From: Thiothrix lacustris DSM 21227
GTDB lineage: Bacteria; Pseudomonadota; Gammaproteobacteria; Thiotrichales; Thiotrichaceae
Assembly: GCF_000621325.1 (NCBI RefSeq)
Contig: NZ_JHYQ01000037.1
Coordinates: 1 to 41,504 of the forward strand
DNA length: 41,504 bases
Reading direction: 5' to 3'
Shown here: piece after piece, positions 8,375 through 15,790 of the stretch
Layout of the letters: each line of letters starts with the position of its first letter
Position numbering within the stretch: position 1 is the stretch's first letter
Translations under genes and position numbers: made by a program
Notes under the pieces: model-generated
Seen by the model: only the letters and a program-made list of their open reading frames with translations
Databases searched by the model: none
What the model was told of the DNA's origin: nothing

Positions 8375-8809
8375 ATGTATTTATTGGATACCAATGTTGT
8401 CTCTGAATTACGGCGGCAGAAACCGCATGGGGCAGTGGTCGCATGGCTTCAGTCAGTCGATGATAAAGATTTATACCTCTCGTCGGTAACATTAGCCGAA
8501 ATTCAAGCGGGTATAGAAATCACACGGGATCAGGATGTGCAACGTGCTATTGAATTGGAAGAATGGCTGGATGCCGTCGCGACCACCTATAATATCTTAA
8601 CGTTGGATGGAGCGGCTTTTCGTGCTTGGGCAAAGCTGATGCATAAAAAATCTGACACCTTATATGAGGATGCCATGATTGCAGCTATTGCCAAAGTCAA
8701 TAAGCTGGTGGTGGTTACTAGGAATATCACTGATTTTGAATCTTTTGATGTGCCGTTATTGAATCCATTTGAGCATCAAAGTTTAACGCTGCGCTCTGCG
8801 GAAATTTAG
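8375..8809 (+). CDS. VapC/FitB-type PIN-domain toxin
   Basis: A 144-residue PIN-domain ribonuclease. The acidic metal-binding residues are visible: Asp 5 in LLDTNVVSE, Glu in LAEIQAGIE, Asp in YEDAMIAAIA, and the final Asp in VTRNITDFE. These enzymes cut tRNA or rRNA when released from the antitoxin. It is paired with the Phd-type antitoxin immediately upstream, a common VapC/FitB arrangement. Its last nine codons and stop lie inside the attC-like hairpin at 8781-8854, so the C-terminal tail (SLTLRSAEI) may have been created by that element. Confidence 0.93.
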   Translation: MYLLDTNVVSELRRQKPHGAVVAWLQSVDDKDLYLSSVTLAEIQAGIEITRDQDVQRAIELEEWLDAVATTYNILTLDGAAFRAWAKLMHKKSDTLYEDAMIAAIAKVNKLVVVTRNITDFESFDVPLLNPFEHQSLTLRSAEI

Positions 8810-8854
8810 GAGCGCAGCGAGTAAATTTTCCGTAGCAGCGCCTTTTTGTTAGCT
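8781..8854 (-). other. attC-like integron recombination site (site 1)
   Basis: Read on the minus strand this 74-bp imperfect palindrome starts with AGCTAAC (8848-8854), contains AAGGCGCTGC and matching GCGCAGCGTT, has CGGAAAATTTA facing TAAATTTCCG, and ends with the core GTTAAAC (8781-8787), which fits GTTRRRY. Length, core triplets and stem-loop layout agree with integron attC sites. The TAA inside AGCTAAC is the stop codon of the minus-strand gene at 8849, as is common in cassettes. It also lies between convergent genes and could act as a transcription terminator, which is the main alternative. Confidence 0.5.
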
Positions 8855-10456
8855 GGCTTGAGGCAACAAGAGAGAATTTTGATTAAGGAAACCATCCATC
8901 TCTTCGGAAATACTTTCGCAGCGCTTCAATCTTTCGTCTATATCTTTATCAAGCTTGTCCAATACGTATCTTGTTTCCTGTGATTTTATAATACCAAGAA
9001 TATCCATTTTATCTATTAAATAAGCAACCAAAGACATTGCAATAGCTGTTAATGATCCAACGATTACCGCTGTTGCAACAGAAGCAAATGGCGCAAGGAA
9101 TGGTACGCTTAGAACAATCTTTTCAATAACCTCCTCAAGTGCTACACCGGCAATAACAATCCCTCCAACTGCAATTAGCTTCATGGCTTCATGTGTTGCT
9201 TCGGTAAAACTCATGTCCGCAGGAGGAAAAAGAATGAGTTTCAACGCTTTCAATAAGGAAAATACGCCCTCTCTTATCATTCTAACCAAGCGCTTTGCTG
9301 TGGTTACAAACATATTCACAAGCGTTGTAATTATGTTTGATATAAAACCTGATATAAAACCAGCAGAGAAGCCTTCTACTACCCCCTTCCATTTGTCTGC
9401 AATATTTCGGCCAATACGAATCAAACGGGTTTTGATGTCCTTATACAAACTATTCCCCTCAAGCCCATTATTGTATGCATCCTTTATTTCAATAATTGCA
9501 CTTGAAAAAAACTCTACCAATAAATAGCCAAATGCTTGTTGGACACCCATTTTCGCGCCTTCACCCACTCCTGTCGATACTGAGTTTTTAAGATAGTATT
9601 TTGCTTTATCGGTATTTGATGGCAAATGCATCGCCGAAGTTTCTTTGCCTTTTTGGATCTGCTCCTTTAGTTTTTTCTCATCTATGTCGAAACGCTCTTT
9701 ATTTTCAATTCCAGATTTATTCTGCTTTGAAAGCCACTCTTCCTTATCAAAATCTCTCATTGATTGATTTATTGAACGATCTGTTAGTGCTAGGTTGTCT
9801 TCATCCGTTGCAAAGTCAGCTTTTTTTTCTGACGTCTGCATGAAACCACCATTTTTATGATATTGTGACAAAGACTCGATATGATCGGGGCTGGTAGTAT
9901 CAGCTTTTACTACTTTACCCGTGTAAGCATCCTGAACCATTTGATTCTCGTCCATTTGAGAGCGGGTATAAATAGCGCCAGCACTGTTTTTTCCTGCGTT
10001 AGCAAATTGCTTTCCCTCACTATTCTTACTGTGTGTGTAGTTCTCTCTTTTATAACGGTCTTCATCTTTCGCATAAACACCATTATTTGCGTTGTTGATT
10101 GTTGTGACATTGCCGCCTGTCTTATCATACGCACTTATTATTTTGCCAAGTCCAAATGGTCCTGCAATCGATGATATGACGCTGTGCTTCGTTTCACCTA
10201 AAAAATGTTCCAGTCTGTCTTTGTTGAATGAAGCTCGAAGGTCAGAAAGCAAAGCCTCGACCTCTGAGGCATTCACCTCCACAGAAACGTTAAGATCAGT
10301 TGAATAATCAAGACTTGCCACTCTATTGCTATCTATGCCTTGGTGAAGAAGTTTGTCGACCAATTCTTGATCAATTACGCCGCGAATGAACGGCAGAGAC
10401 TGATTTTTCTTTATAATTTCTTTCCTTTTCTTAAAACGATCAATTCTTCCGCTCAT
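8849..10456 (-). CDS. uncharacterised membrane protein with an HNH-nuclease-like motif
   Basis: A 535-residue protein of no family I can name. A charged N-terminal third leads to a segment (residues about 120-235) with SPDHIESLS (Asp 191-His 192-Ile 193) and, further on, DNLALTDRSIN (Asn 221, Asn 230). This D-H ... N ... N layout with nine residues between the asparagines resembles the beta-beta-alpha metal fold of HNH endonucleases. A Lys/Glu-rich helical linker follows, then several helices with hydrophobic segments (about 305-325, 360-385, 425-447, 453-482) that suggest membrane insertion, and a coiled C-terminus. The region is AT-rich compared with its neighbours. It lies 18 bp after the TerB-like gene on the same strand. 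A membrane-associated nuclease effector is my inference. Confidence 0.72.
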   Translation of the reverse strand: MSGRIDRFKKRKEIIKKNQSLPFIRGVIDQELVDKLLHQGIDSNRVASLDYSTDLNVSVEVNASEVEALLSDLRASFNKDRLEHFLGETKHSVISSIAGPFGLGKIISAYDKTGGNVTTINNANNGVYAKDEDRYKRENYTHSKNSEGKQFANAGKNSAGAIYTRSQMDENQMVQDAYTGKVVKADTTSPDHIESLSQYHKNGGFMQTSEKKADFATDEDNLALTDRSINQSMRDFDKEEWLSKQNKSGIENKERFDIDEKKLKEQIQKGKETSAMHLPSNTDKAKYYLKNSVSTGVGEGAKMGVQQAFGYLLVEFFSSAIIEIKDAYNNGLEGNSLYKDIKTRLIRIGRNIADKWKGVVEGFSAGFISGFISNIITTLVNMFVTTAKRLVRMIREGVFSLLKALKLILFPPADMSFTEATHEAMKLIAVGGIVIAGVALEEVIEKIVLSVPFLAPFASVATAVIVGSLTAIAMSLVAYLIDKMDILGIIKSQETRYVLDKLDKDIDERLKRCESISEEMDGFLNQNSLLLPQAS

Positions 10457-10474
10457 TATTTATTACTCCATATC

Positions 10475-11116
10475 TTATGCAACTTTAAGTTGATTCCAAG
10501 CGTGAACAAACGCCTCTTCTTCTGGCTTTATGCCATCTATTTGCATGACAAATCTGATTAAATCTTCATATAGATCTAGAGACATACCAGAGTCTTTTGC
10601 CAGTAAATACGCCTCTTCAACAGTAGGTGGATTGTCATAAATACTTTGGATCTGAGCTTTTACATCCATTGGAATGCTCTGAGCAATCATTCCTTTGACA
10701 AACTCACCGATTTCTTCCCTTTCATTATCAGAGAAGTCACCATCACATGCTGCGCAAGCAACCCCAACTGCTTCCATTGCAATAATAGCTTTGAAATGTT
10801 CATCATGAGATTTGAGCTTTTCCAGCGCTTGTGAAAGTTTGTTTTCAAGTTTTTTTATCCGTGCAGAATTTTCTGCTTTTTCCTCAGCTCTTCCTTGGTC
10901 TTTGATCCGTTTCTTCTCATTATCATCACTGTCAGCCACGGCAGCGCCAACAACCCCTCCCACGGCACCAGCACCCAATGCTGCCGCAATAGTTCCTGCA
11001 CCTGAGAGTGAGGCGATCAAAGATGCCCCGCCCAATAATGAACCACCACCGGTAAATGGTGCAGCAGCAACCGCACCAACACCAACAACCACACCAGTTA
11101 AGATCTTACCCCACAT
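10475..11116 (-). CDS. TerB-like domain protein with Gly/Ala-rich N-terminal membrane hairpin
   Basis: A 213-residue protein. Residues 5-60 are a glycine/alanine-rich hydrophobic stretch with GxxxG spacing, like a membrane-inserting glycine zipper. Residues 65-105 are a highly charged probable coiled coil. Residues about 108-210 look like a TerB/DjlA-type helical domain, with the acidic CDGDFSDNEREEI motif near 124-136 and a second MQIDGIKPEEE motif near 191-201. TerB-type domains occur in tellurite-resistance and phage-defence gene sets and bind metal through these acidic motifs. A good AAGGAG precedes the ATG. It is the first gene of a two-gene unit with the HNH-like membrane protein. Confidence 0.75.
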   Translation of the reverse strand: MWGKILTGVVVGVGAVAAAPFTGGGSLLGGASLIASLSGAGTIAAALGAGAVGGVVGAAVADSDDNEKKRIKDQGRAEEKAENSARIKKLENKLSQALEKLKSHDEHFKAIIAMEAVGVACAACDGDFSDNEREEIGEFVKGMIAQSIPMDVKAQIQSIYDNPPTVEEAYLLAKDSGMSLDLYEDLIRFVMQIDGIKPEEEAFVHAWNQLKVA

Positions 11117-11167
11117 ATTTATCTCCTTTTTTAGAGCTAGTTTAAATACACAAATTTTGATTTAGGC

Positions 11168-11233
11168 AGCTAACGTCATAGCATTTTATGCTCGGTGCTG
11201 CCGCACATGGCATAAAATGCTATGACGTTGGAC
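11168..11233 (-). other. attC-like integron recombination site (site 2), perfect 20-bp stem
   Basis: Two perfectly complementary 20-bp arms (11172-11191 and 11210-11229) enclose an 18-base loop. The outer ends are AGCTAAC (11168-11174) and GTTGGAC (11227-11233). GTTGGAC fits the GTTRRRY core, and the minus-strand GTTAGCT core at the other end is the exact complement of AGCTAAC at site 1, which is the rule linking the start of a cassette to its own attC. The stem lacks the extrahelical bases usual for attC, so a plain hairpin or terminator remains possible. Confidence 0.45.
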
Positions 11234-11249
11234 GGCGCTCAGAAATATC

Positions 11250-11300
11250 AGAATAGACAGCTTGCGCTCAATCAAGGGACACCGCAGCCTGTCTGATTCT
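11250..11300. repeat. imperfect inverted repeat next to attC-like site 2
   Basis: AGAAT-AGACAG-TGCG on the left pairs with CGCA-CTGTCT-ATTCT on the right with one bulge, giving a stem of about 15 pairs. No core triplets were seen at its ends. Its role is unknown. Confidence 0.4.
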
Positions 11301-11462
11301 TAGAGTCTTCCGCATAGTCTGGGATTGTCATAACCTACACTCCTTAAAGAATTCCCCCAATGAGCGCGATCTTAACAAACCTCGTGTAGCCAGAAAGTGA
11401 TCATTGTACCATAAATTATTTTTATTAAATAAAAATTGTCAACGCTATCATGCATCCATCTT

Positions 11463-11538
11463 CGTAGGTCGGACTTTAGTCCGACATTGCCCGCAATAGC
11501 CTGTTGTCTCTGGTTGTCGGACTAAAGTCCGACCTACG
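11463..11538. repeat. REP-like pair of inverted palindromic repeats
   Basis: A 24-bp arm at 11463-11486 (CGTAGGTCGGACTTTAGTCC and onward) is repeated in exact inverse at 11515-11538, with 28 bases between. Each arm also contains its own hairpin, GTCGGACT facing AGTCCGAC. This is the form of extragenic REP/BIME elements mobilised by RAYT transposases. No such transposase is in the window. Confidence 0.75.
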
Positions 11539-11609
11539 CTGAGGCGTAAATTGCAATTCCATCCCTCACGTTGCACACTGCTGCTTCCATAACCTCCCAT
11601 CAAGACCCC

Positions 11610-12191
11610 ATGAAATTCGACATCCTCTCCCAACAAAATCTCTACAAAGGCTTTTTCCGCGTGGATGCCTACGAATTCCGCCACGAACTGTTTGCAGGCG
11701 GTTGGTCGGGTACGTTCAGGCGGGAAATTTTCGAGCGCCGCAATGCGGTGGCGGTGCTGCTGCACGATCCGGTCGCGGATACGCTGTTGGTGATTGAGCA
11801 ATTCCGCCCCGGTGCTGCCTTGCGGGATGCGCAAGGTGCGTGGATGGTCGAAATCGTCGCGGGCATTGTCGAGTCCGGCGAAAGCAATGAAGATGTGGCG
11901 CGGCGCGAAGCTCAGGAAGAGGCGGGTTGCACCATCGACACGCTGGAACACATTATCGACTTCTACCCCAGCGCAGGCGGTTCAACCGAAATCGTCAGCT
12001 TGTATTACGCCCCGGTCGATTTATCCGCCGTACCCACCGGCATCCACGGCTTGCCTGAAGAACACGAAGACATCCGGGTATCCGTCATCCCGCGCCACAC
12101 CGCGCTGGCATGGCTAAAAGCCGGTAAAATTCAAGCATCATTGGCGATTATTGCGCTGCAATGGCTGGCGCTGGAGAAGCCGTCTCGTTGA
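11610..12191 (+). CDS. nudF: ADP-ribose pyrophosphatase-type NUDIX hydrolase
   Basis: A protein of about 193 residues with a complete Nudix box, G(x5)E(x7)REUxEExGU, seen as GIVESGE...RREAQEEAGC. The layout (YRHELF-like N-terminal strand, FERRNAVAVLLHDP, VLVIEQFRPG type segment) is that of the ADP-ribose diphosphatase NudF, which splits ADP-ribose into AMP and ribose-5-phosphate. I chose the ATG at 11610 (MKFDIL). An in-frame start 39 bp upstream adds residues not seen in the family, and neither has a strong ribosome binding site. The gene stands alone between the REP-like repeat and a long gap. Confidence 0.9.
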   Translation: MKFDILSQQNLYKGFFRVDAYEFRHELFAGGWSGTFRREIFERRNAVAVLLHDPVADTLLVIEQFRPGAALRDAQGAWMVEIVAGIVESGESNEDVARREAQEEAGCTIDTLEHIIDFYPSAGGSTEIVSLYYAPVDLSAVPTGIHGLPEEHEDIRVSVIPRHTALAWLKAGKIQASLAIIALQWLALEKPSR

Positions 12192-12669
12192 TGTGTTTGC
12201 TGGCCGTGTTTTGGGGTAAACTCAGCTATCACCCTAACCTCTTGTCCAAAAGCGACTCCCGCAGTTATAGCAGCGGTAATACGTTTTTCCTGCTGAAAAC
12301 AATCGCCGCCAAAAACCCACACGAACAAGCCGTGCAGCCGATAAACAACGTGGACAAGTACAAACATTCGTGATTGCCATGTGGTGCTAAATTTCCCTAA
12401 GAGTTAACCAAAAACAACCAGAGCATAGCTGTGGTTGCAAGGAACAAATCCAATGGGGGTGAAAACAGTCGGATTGTCCCGTCGATAGCCTAAGACAGTG
12501 TATGGCAGATACTAACGGAAAATAACGGGTTTGTAGGATGATTTATTACTATTTGTAAAAAATTTTTATGACAGGAGTGCACTAAGTTGTCAAATTGCAG
12601 TGAATCTTGAACTATGCTTAGTAAATAGACAAAGGACAAGGATTGTTAGTGTTTAGCGAGGGAGTCGCC
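12192..12669. other. 478-bp gap, no supported feature
   Basis: Reading frames here are short, overlap each other and do not look like protein. The last 130 bp are AT-rich and could hold the promoter of the small zinc-ribbon gene, but no hexamer pair is convincing. Confidence 0.5.
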
Positions 12670-12888
12670 ATGAATAGTGTATTTAGCAGACATAGCACAG
12701 CTGCGGATGTAGATATGAGCATGTCATCAACACAATGGGCTAAAGCCCCGTGTCCCCAGTGTGGTGGCTTTTTTTGGGTTAAACGACCTTGTAATTGGTG
12801 GCGAGGTCTACTGCACCCTAATCGACACCGGTGTTTTTGCCGCCAGTGTCGTGAAGAGTTTTGGTTGAAAAAGCAAAGCGTGAATTGA
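12670..12888 (+). CDS. small zinc-ribbon protein
   Basis: A 72-residue protein with CPQC at residues 28-31 and CRQC at 57-60, separated by a Trp/Arg-rich segment (CNWWRGLLHPNRHRC). Two CxxC knuckles at this spacing suggest a single structural zinc site. The start at 12670 is supported by a GAGGGAG upstream. An earlier TTG in frame at 12643 is less likely. I do not recognise the family. It could bind nucleic acid or be a small regulator. Its stop sits one base from the stop of the convergent transporter gene. Confidence 0.65.
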   Translation: MNSVFSRHSTAADVDMSMSSTQWAKAPCPQCGGFFWVKRPCNWWRGLLHPNRHRCFCRQCREEFWLKKQSVN

Positions 12889-12889
12889 C

Positions 12890-13777
12890 TCAAGCGTCTG
12901 TAGCGTGCATTTTTCCCGAAAACAGGCTGGAGGCAAGGATCATCGCTGCCCCGATCCACTCCTGCCAATCCATCCGTTCTTGTGTTAACCAATAGGCGGC
13001 AACGGCTGCCACGATTAGTTCAAACAAGAAAATGACGTTGGACTGGCTGGCGGGAACGTGGGTAACACCGTATTGTACGGCATAAGTGACGCTGCCAATG
13101 GCTACCGCCAAGCCGAGTAAGACCCAAATGGCATTGGGGGTGAACACTTGCAAGCCACCTTGTAAGGGTACGAATAGCAAGCCGATGCCCGTCAATATCG
13201 CGACACCGAGCCATACTGCTAATGTTTTCGCACCATTACTCATATCAGTCCCTAAATACCTGCCTGCAACAATGCTTAGGGCGAACGTCACGCCTGCGGA
13301 TAGGCCAAGCCACTCCGCTTGATTGGCGGGTAGGGGTAAGCGCCCATCAGGTTGCCATAACATAATCAGTGCGCCACCGAGTGATAAGGCGACGACTAAC
13401 CAGCCGAGTTTATTCAAACGTTCTCGTAACAGGAACCACGCAAATAACACCGTCCAGAGTGGTGAGAGGTAGAACAGTAAGAGCACGCGCATGATTTCCC
13501 CATCCAGTGCCCCGAGTACGTAGCCAACATTGCTCCAGCCAGAGGTGATACCTAATATGATCAGCCATAGCCAATGTGCACGTGCTTGCCACAAATTTTT
13601 GGCATACCACCAGCCGACGACTAACGTTGGTAACAGGTAAGCCAGGCAGGTGGCGGTCAGCCCATCCACGCCCATGTTATCGAGTAGGCGGAATGGGTAC
13701 CAAAACAAGCCCCATAAGGTGGCAGAATAAAACAGAGTTAACAGCGCAATGCTGTGCTGCAAACGGTGTGATGGCAT
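12890..13777 (-). CDS. EamA/DMT superfamily transporter
   Basis: A 295-residue protein with about ten hydrophobic segments in two repeats of five, the EamA (drug/metabolite transporter) arrangement. Typical features are GLFWYPFRLL in the first helix, PLWTVLFAWFLLRERL closing the first repeat, and LFELIVAAVAAYWLTQERM plus GAAMILASSLFS in the second. Members export amino acids, nucleosides or other metabolites. The substrate cannot be inferred. CGGAAA precedes the ATG. The gene is divergent from the AAA+/M41 protease gene. Confidence 0.92.
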   Translation of the reverse strand: MPSHRLQHSIALLTLFYSATLWGLFWYPFRLLDNMGVDGLTATCLAYLLPTLVVGWWYAKNLWQARAHWLWLIILGITSGWSNVGYVLGALDGEIMRVLLLFYLSPLWTVLFAWFLLRERLNKLGWLVVALSLGGALIMLWQPDGRLPLPANQAEWLGLSAGVTFALSIVAGRYLGTDMSNGAKTLAVWLGVAILTGIGLLFVPLQGGLQVFTPNAIWVLLGLAVAIGSVTYAVQYGVTHVPASQSNVIFLFELIVAAVAAYWLTQERMDWQEWIGAAMILASSLFSGKMHATDA

Positions 13778-13887
13778 AAAAATTTCCGAATAATGGGCTG
13801 GTGAACCAGTTTACTGGAAAATTGATTTTGTTTTGGCGTTATAATGCAGATCACTTTCCTTGTTATATTTCTAATAATATCAAATTC

Positions 13888-15789
13888 ATGTTACAGCTAG
13901 ATAAAAGTCATATCCAAGCCCGCAAGGCCGAGCTTGATGTTGCGAAACGGGCACTCAAACAGCATTTCGTTGGGATAGATAAAATCATCGACGAGTTGAT
14001 GGACTGTATTCAAGTCTGGTATTTAATGCCGGAACTGCTTAAGCGTCCCGTTATTATTAATCTATGGGGCATGACAGGGGTCGGCAAAACCGACTTAGTG
14101 CGCCAACTGGTCAAGCACCTGCATTTTCAAGACAGATTTGCTGAGGTTGAACTCTCGAATACCGGCATAACCTCGTGGGGTTCGTCGGTGTCAGCGGTGT
14201 TGGATGATTACGGCTTCCATAATCGCAAGCCTTGCATTGTCTTGTTCGATGAAATCCAGCGTTTTAATACCATTGATTCTAAAGGTGAATCTCTGGGGCA
14301 AACCAAGTTCATGGATTTTTGGGAATTACTCTCTGATGGGTATTTGTCTAAAAAAGAGAAGGATGATCTGGATAGCTTCCTGTATGAGTATTACCAGCGT
14401 GAACGCAACGCCCAACGCAGACGCAATAAGGGCGAGAAAGATGAAGAAGAAGATAGCGGCCCTTCGTATATCAGTATGTGGGATGCGATTAATCTCAAAA
14501 AGTCGCTGAATCTGGATATGGATGTCGGCGATATGCTGGATATTACCGAGGAGGAAATGGTCAATATGATCCTTTCCGCCAAGCGTAAAAAGGTGATTTA
14601 CGAACCGATCAACCATACCCAGACGCTTATCCTGATTTCGGGCAACCTGGATGATGCTTTCCAGATGGCGCATCAGGCGGCAGAAGCGGATGTGGATGCG
14701 GATATTTTCCACGCCTTCACCACCAAAGTGACGCTGATGGATATTAAGGATGCGCTGTTACGCAAGTTCCGCCCAGAACAGGTGGCGCGTTTTGGCAATA
14801 TCCACCTCGTTTACCCCAGTCTGCGCAAACAGGATTTCAATACCCTGATTGCGCGGGAAGTCGAGCGGGTACAGACCGATACCGAGCAACGCACCGGCAT
14901 CCGGCTAGTGACTGATGAGAGTATCAATCGCCTGATTTACCGTAACGGCGTGTTCCCGGTGCAAGGCGTGCGCCCGCTGTTTTCCAGCGTGACCGATATT
15001 CTGGAGGTCAATCTGTCGCGGCTATTGCTGCAAGCGTTGACCGATGATGCTGATGAAATTCACCTGCATTACGATGAGGCGCAGCAAAAAATCATGGCGC
15101 GTTTGGGTGACAACACGCTGGAATACCCTTACGTGGGGCGTATCGACAAAATCCGTCAGGACAATACCTTGGCTGCCGTAGCCAATATCAGCGCCCACGA
15201 AGCGGGTCATGCGGTGGTTTACATGGTGCTGTTTGGGCTGATTCCGCTGCAATTGCAAAGCAAGGTTGCCAGCAGTTACGCCAGCGGTTTTACTTTTCCA
15301 CACCAATTGCACCGTACCCGGCGCAGCTTGCTGGACATGATTAAAGTGTATCTGGCGGGCGGGGTTGCCGAGGAATTGCTGTTCGGGTATCAGGAGGCTT
15401 CCACCGGGCGTGAAAATGACCGCGAACGCGCCACCGAACTGGCGATGGATTATGTGCGCCGCTACGGTTTCGACGACGAATTTCAGGCCACTTACACGAT
15501 TGAAGATTACCCGCACCGCATGAATACTGCCGTGACGGATATGGATGTGGAAAAAATGATGATGCGGCTGGTGAGCGAAACCAAGGAATTGCTGGGACAA
15601 TACGCCCACTTCTTGCACGCGCTTTCCAACGCGTTGGCGGATGCGGGCAAGCTGGAAACGCAAGATGTGGCAGCGATTGCGCAACAGCACGAGGTTCAGG
15701 CCGAGATCAAGCCAGAAGGCCATTTGCATATCGCCGATTACGATGTGCAGTTGCGCAAGCCCTTGGTATGGCGCGGGCGGAGTAGCTGA
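13888..15789 (+). CDS. Clp-type AAA+ ATPase fused to FtsH-type M41 zinc peptidase
   Basis: The protein has 633 residues from the ATG at 13888. A longer frame from 13801 adds 29 residues that look non-conserved, and neither start has a strong ribosome binding site. Residues about 20-380 resemble the second AAA module of ClpB: HFVGIDKIID, Walker A GMTGVGKT (61-68), Walker B IVLFDE (117-122), RKFRPEQVARF (Arg finger region near 292), and sensor-2 FPVQGVRPLF. Residues about 425-560 are an M41 peptidase with HEAGH (437-441, zinc ligands and Glu) and the third ligand Asp 511 in GREND. No membrane segment is seen, unlike FtsH. A charged insertion (about 155-230) lies inside the ATPase. It is probably a cytosolic ATP-dependent protease. 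Confidence 0.87.
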   Translation: MLQLDKSHIQARKAELDVAKRALKQHFVGIDKIIDELMDCIQVWYLMPELLKRPVIINLWGMTGVGKTDLVRQLVKHLHFQDRFAEVELSNTGITSWGSSVSAVLDDYGFHNRKPCIVLFDEIQRFNTIDSKGESLGQTKFMDFWELLSDGYLSKKEKDDLDSFLYEYYQRERNAQRRRNKGEKDEEEDSGPSYISMWDAINLKKSLNLDMDVGDMLDITEEEMVNMILSAKRKKVIYEPINHTQTLILISGNLDDAFQMAHQAAEADVDADIFHAFTTKVTLMDIKDALLRKFRPEQVARFGNIHLVYPSLRKQDFNTLIAREVERVQTDTEQRTGIRLVTDESINRLIYRNGVFPVQGVRPLFSSVTDILEVNLSRLLLQALTDDADEIHLHYDEAQQKIMARLGDNTLEYPYVGRIDKIRQDNTLAAVANISAHEAGHAVVYMVLFGLIPLQLQSKVASSYASGFTFPHQLHRTRRSLLDMIKVYLAGGVAEELLFGYQEASTGRENDRERATELAMDYVRRYGFDDEFQATYTIEDYPHRMNTAVTDMDVEKMMMRLVSETKELLGQYAHFLHALSNALADAGKLETQDVAAIAQQHEVQAEIKPEGHLHIADYDVQLRKPLVWRGRSS

Positions 15790-15790
15790 G

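Larger units (their letters stand above)
11234..11609. other. gene-free segment between cassette-like region and NUDIX gene
   Basis: Apart from the imperfect inverted repeat at 11250-11300 and the REP-like pair at 11463-11538, this segment holds no reading frame I can support. A very AT-rich stretch with a small A/T palindrome lies at about 11411-11436. Confidence 0.5.

Noticed and set aside
8781-8854. Site 1 hairpin as an ordinary bidirectional terminator
   Set aside because: Not fully excluded, but the core triplets at both ends and the complementarity with site 2 fit attC better than a terminator.
12161-12373. 70-codon plus-strand frame after the NUDIX gene
   Set aside because: It starts inside the NUDIX gene in another frame and has no protein-like pattern or ribosome binding site.
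13801-13887. N-terminal extension of the AAA+/M41 protein
   Set aside because: These 29 codons look unlike a conserved protein start, and the ClpB-like homology begins after the ATG at 13888.
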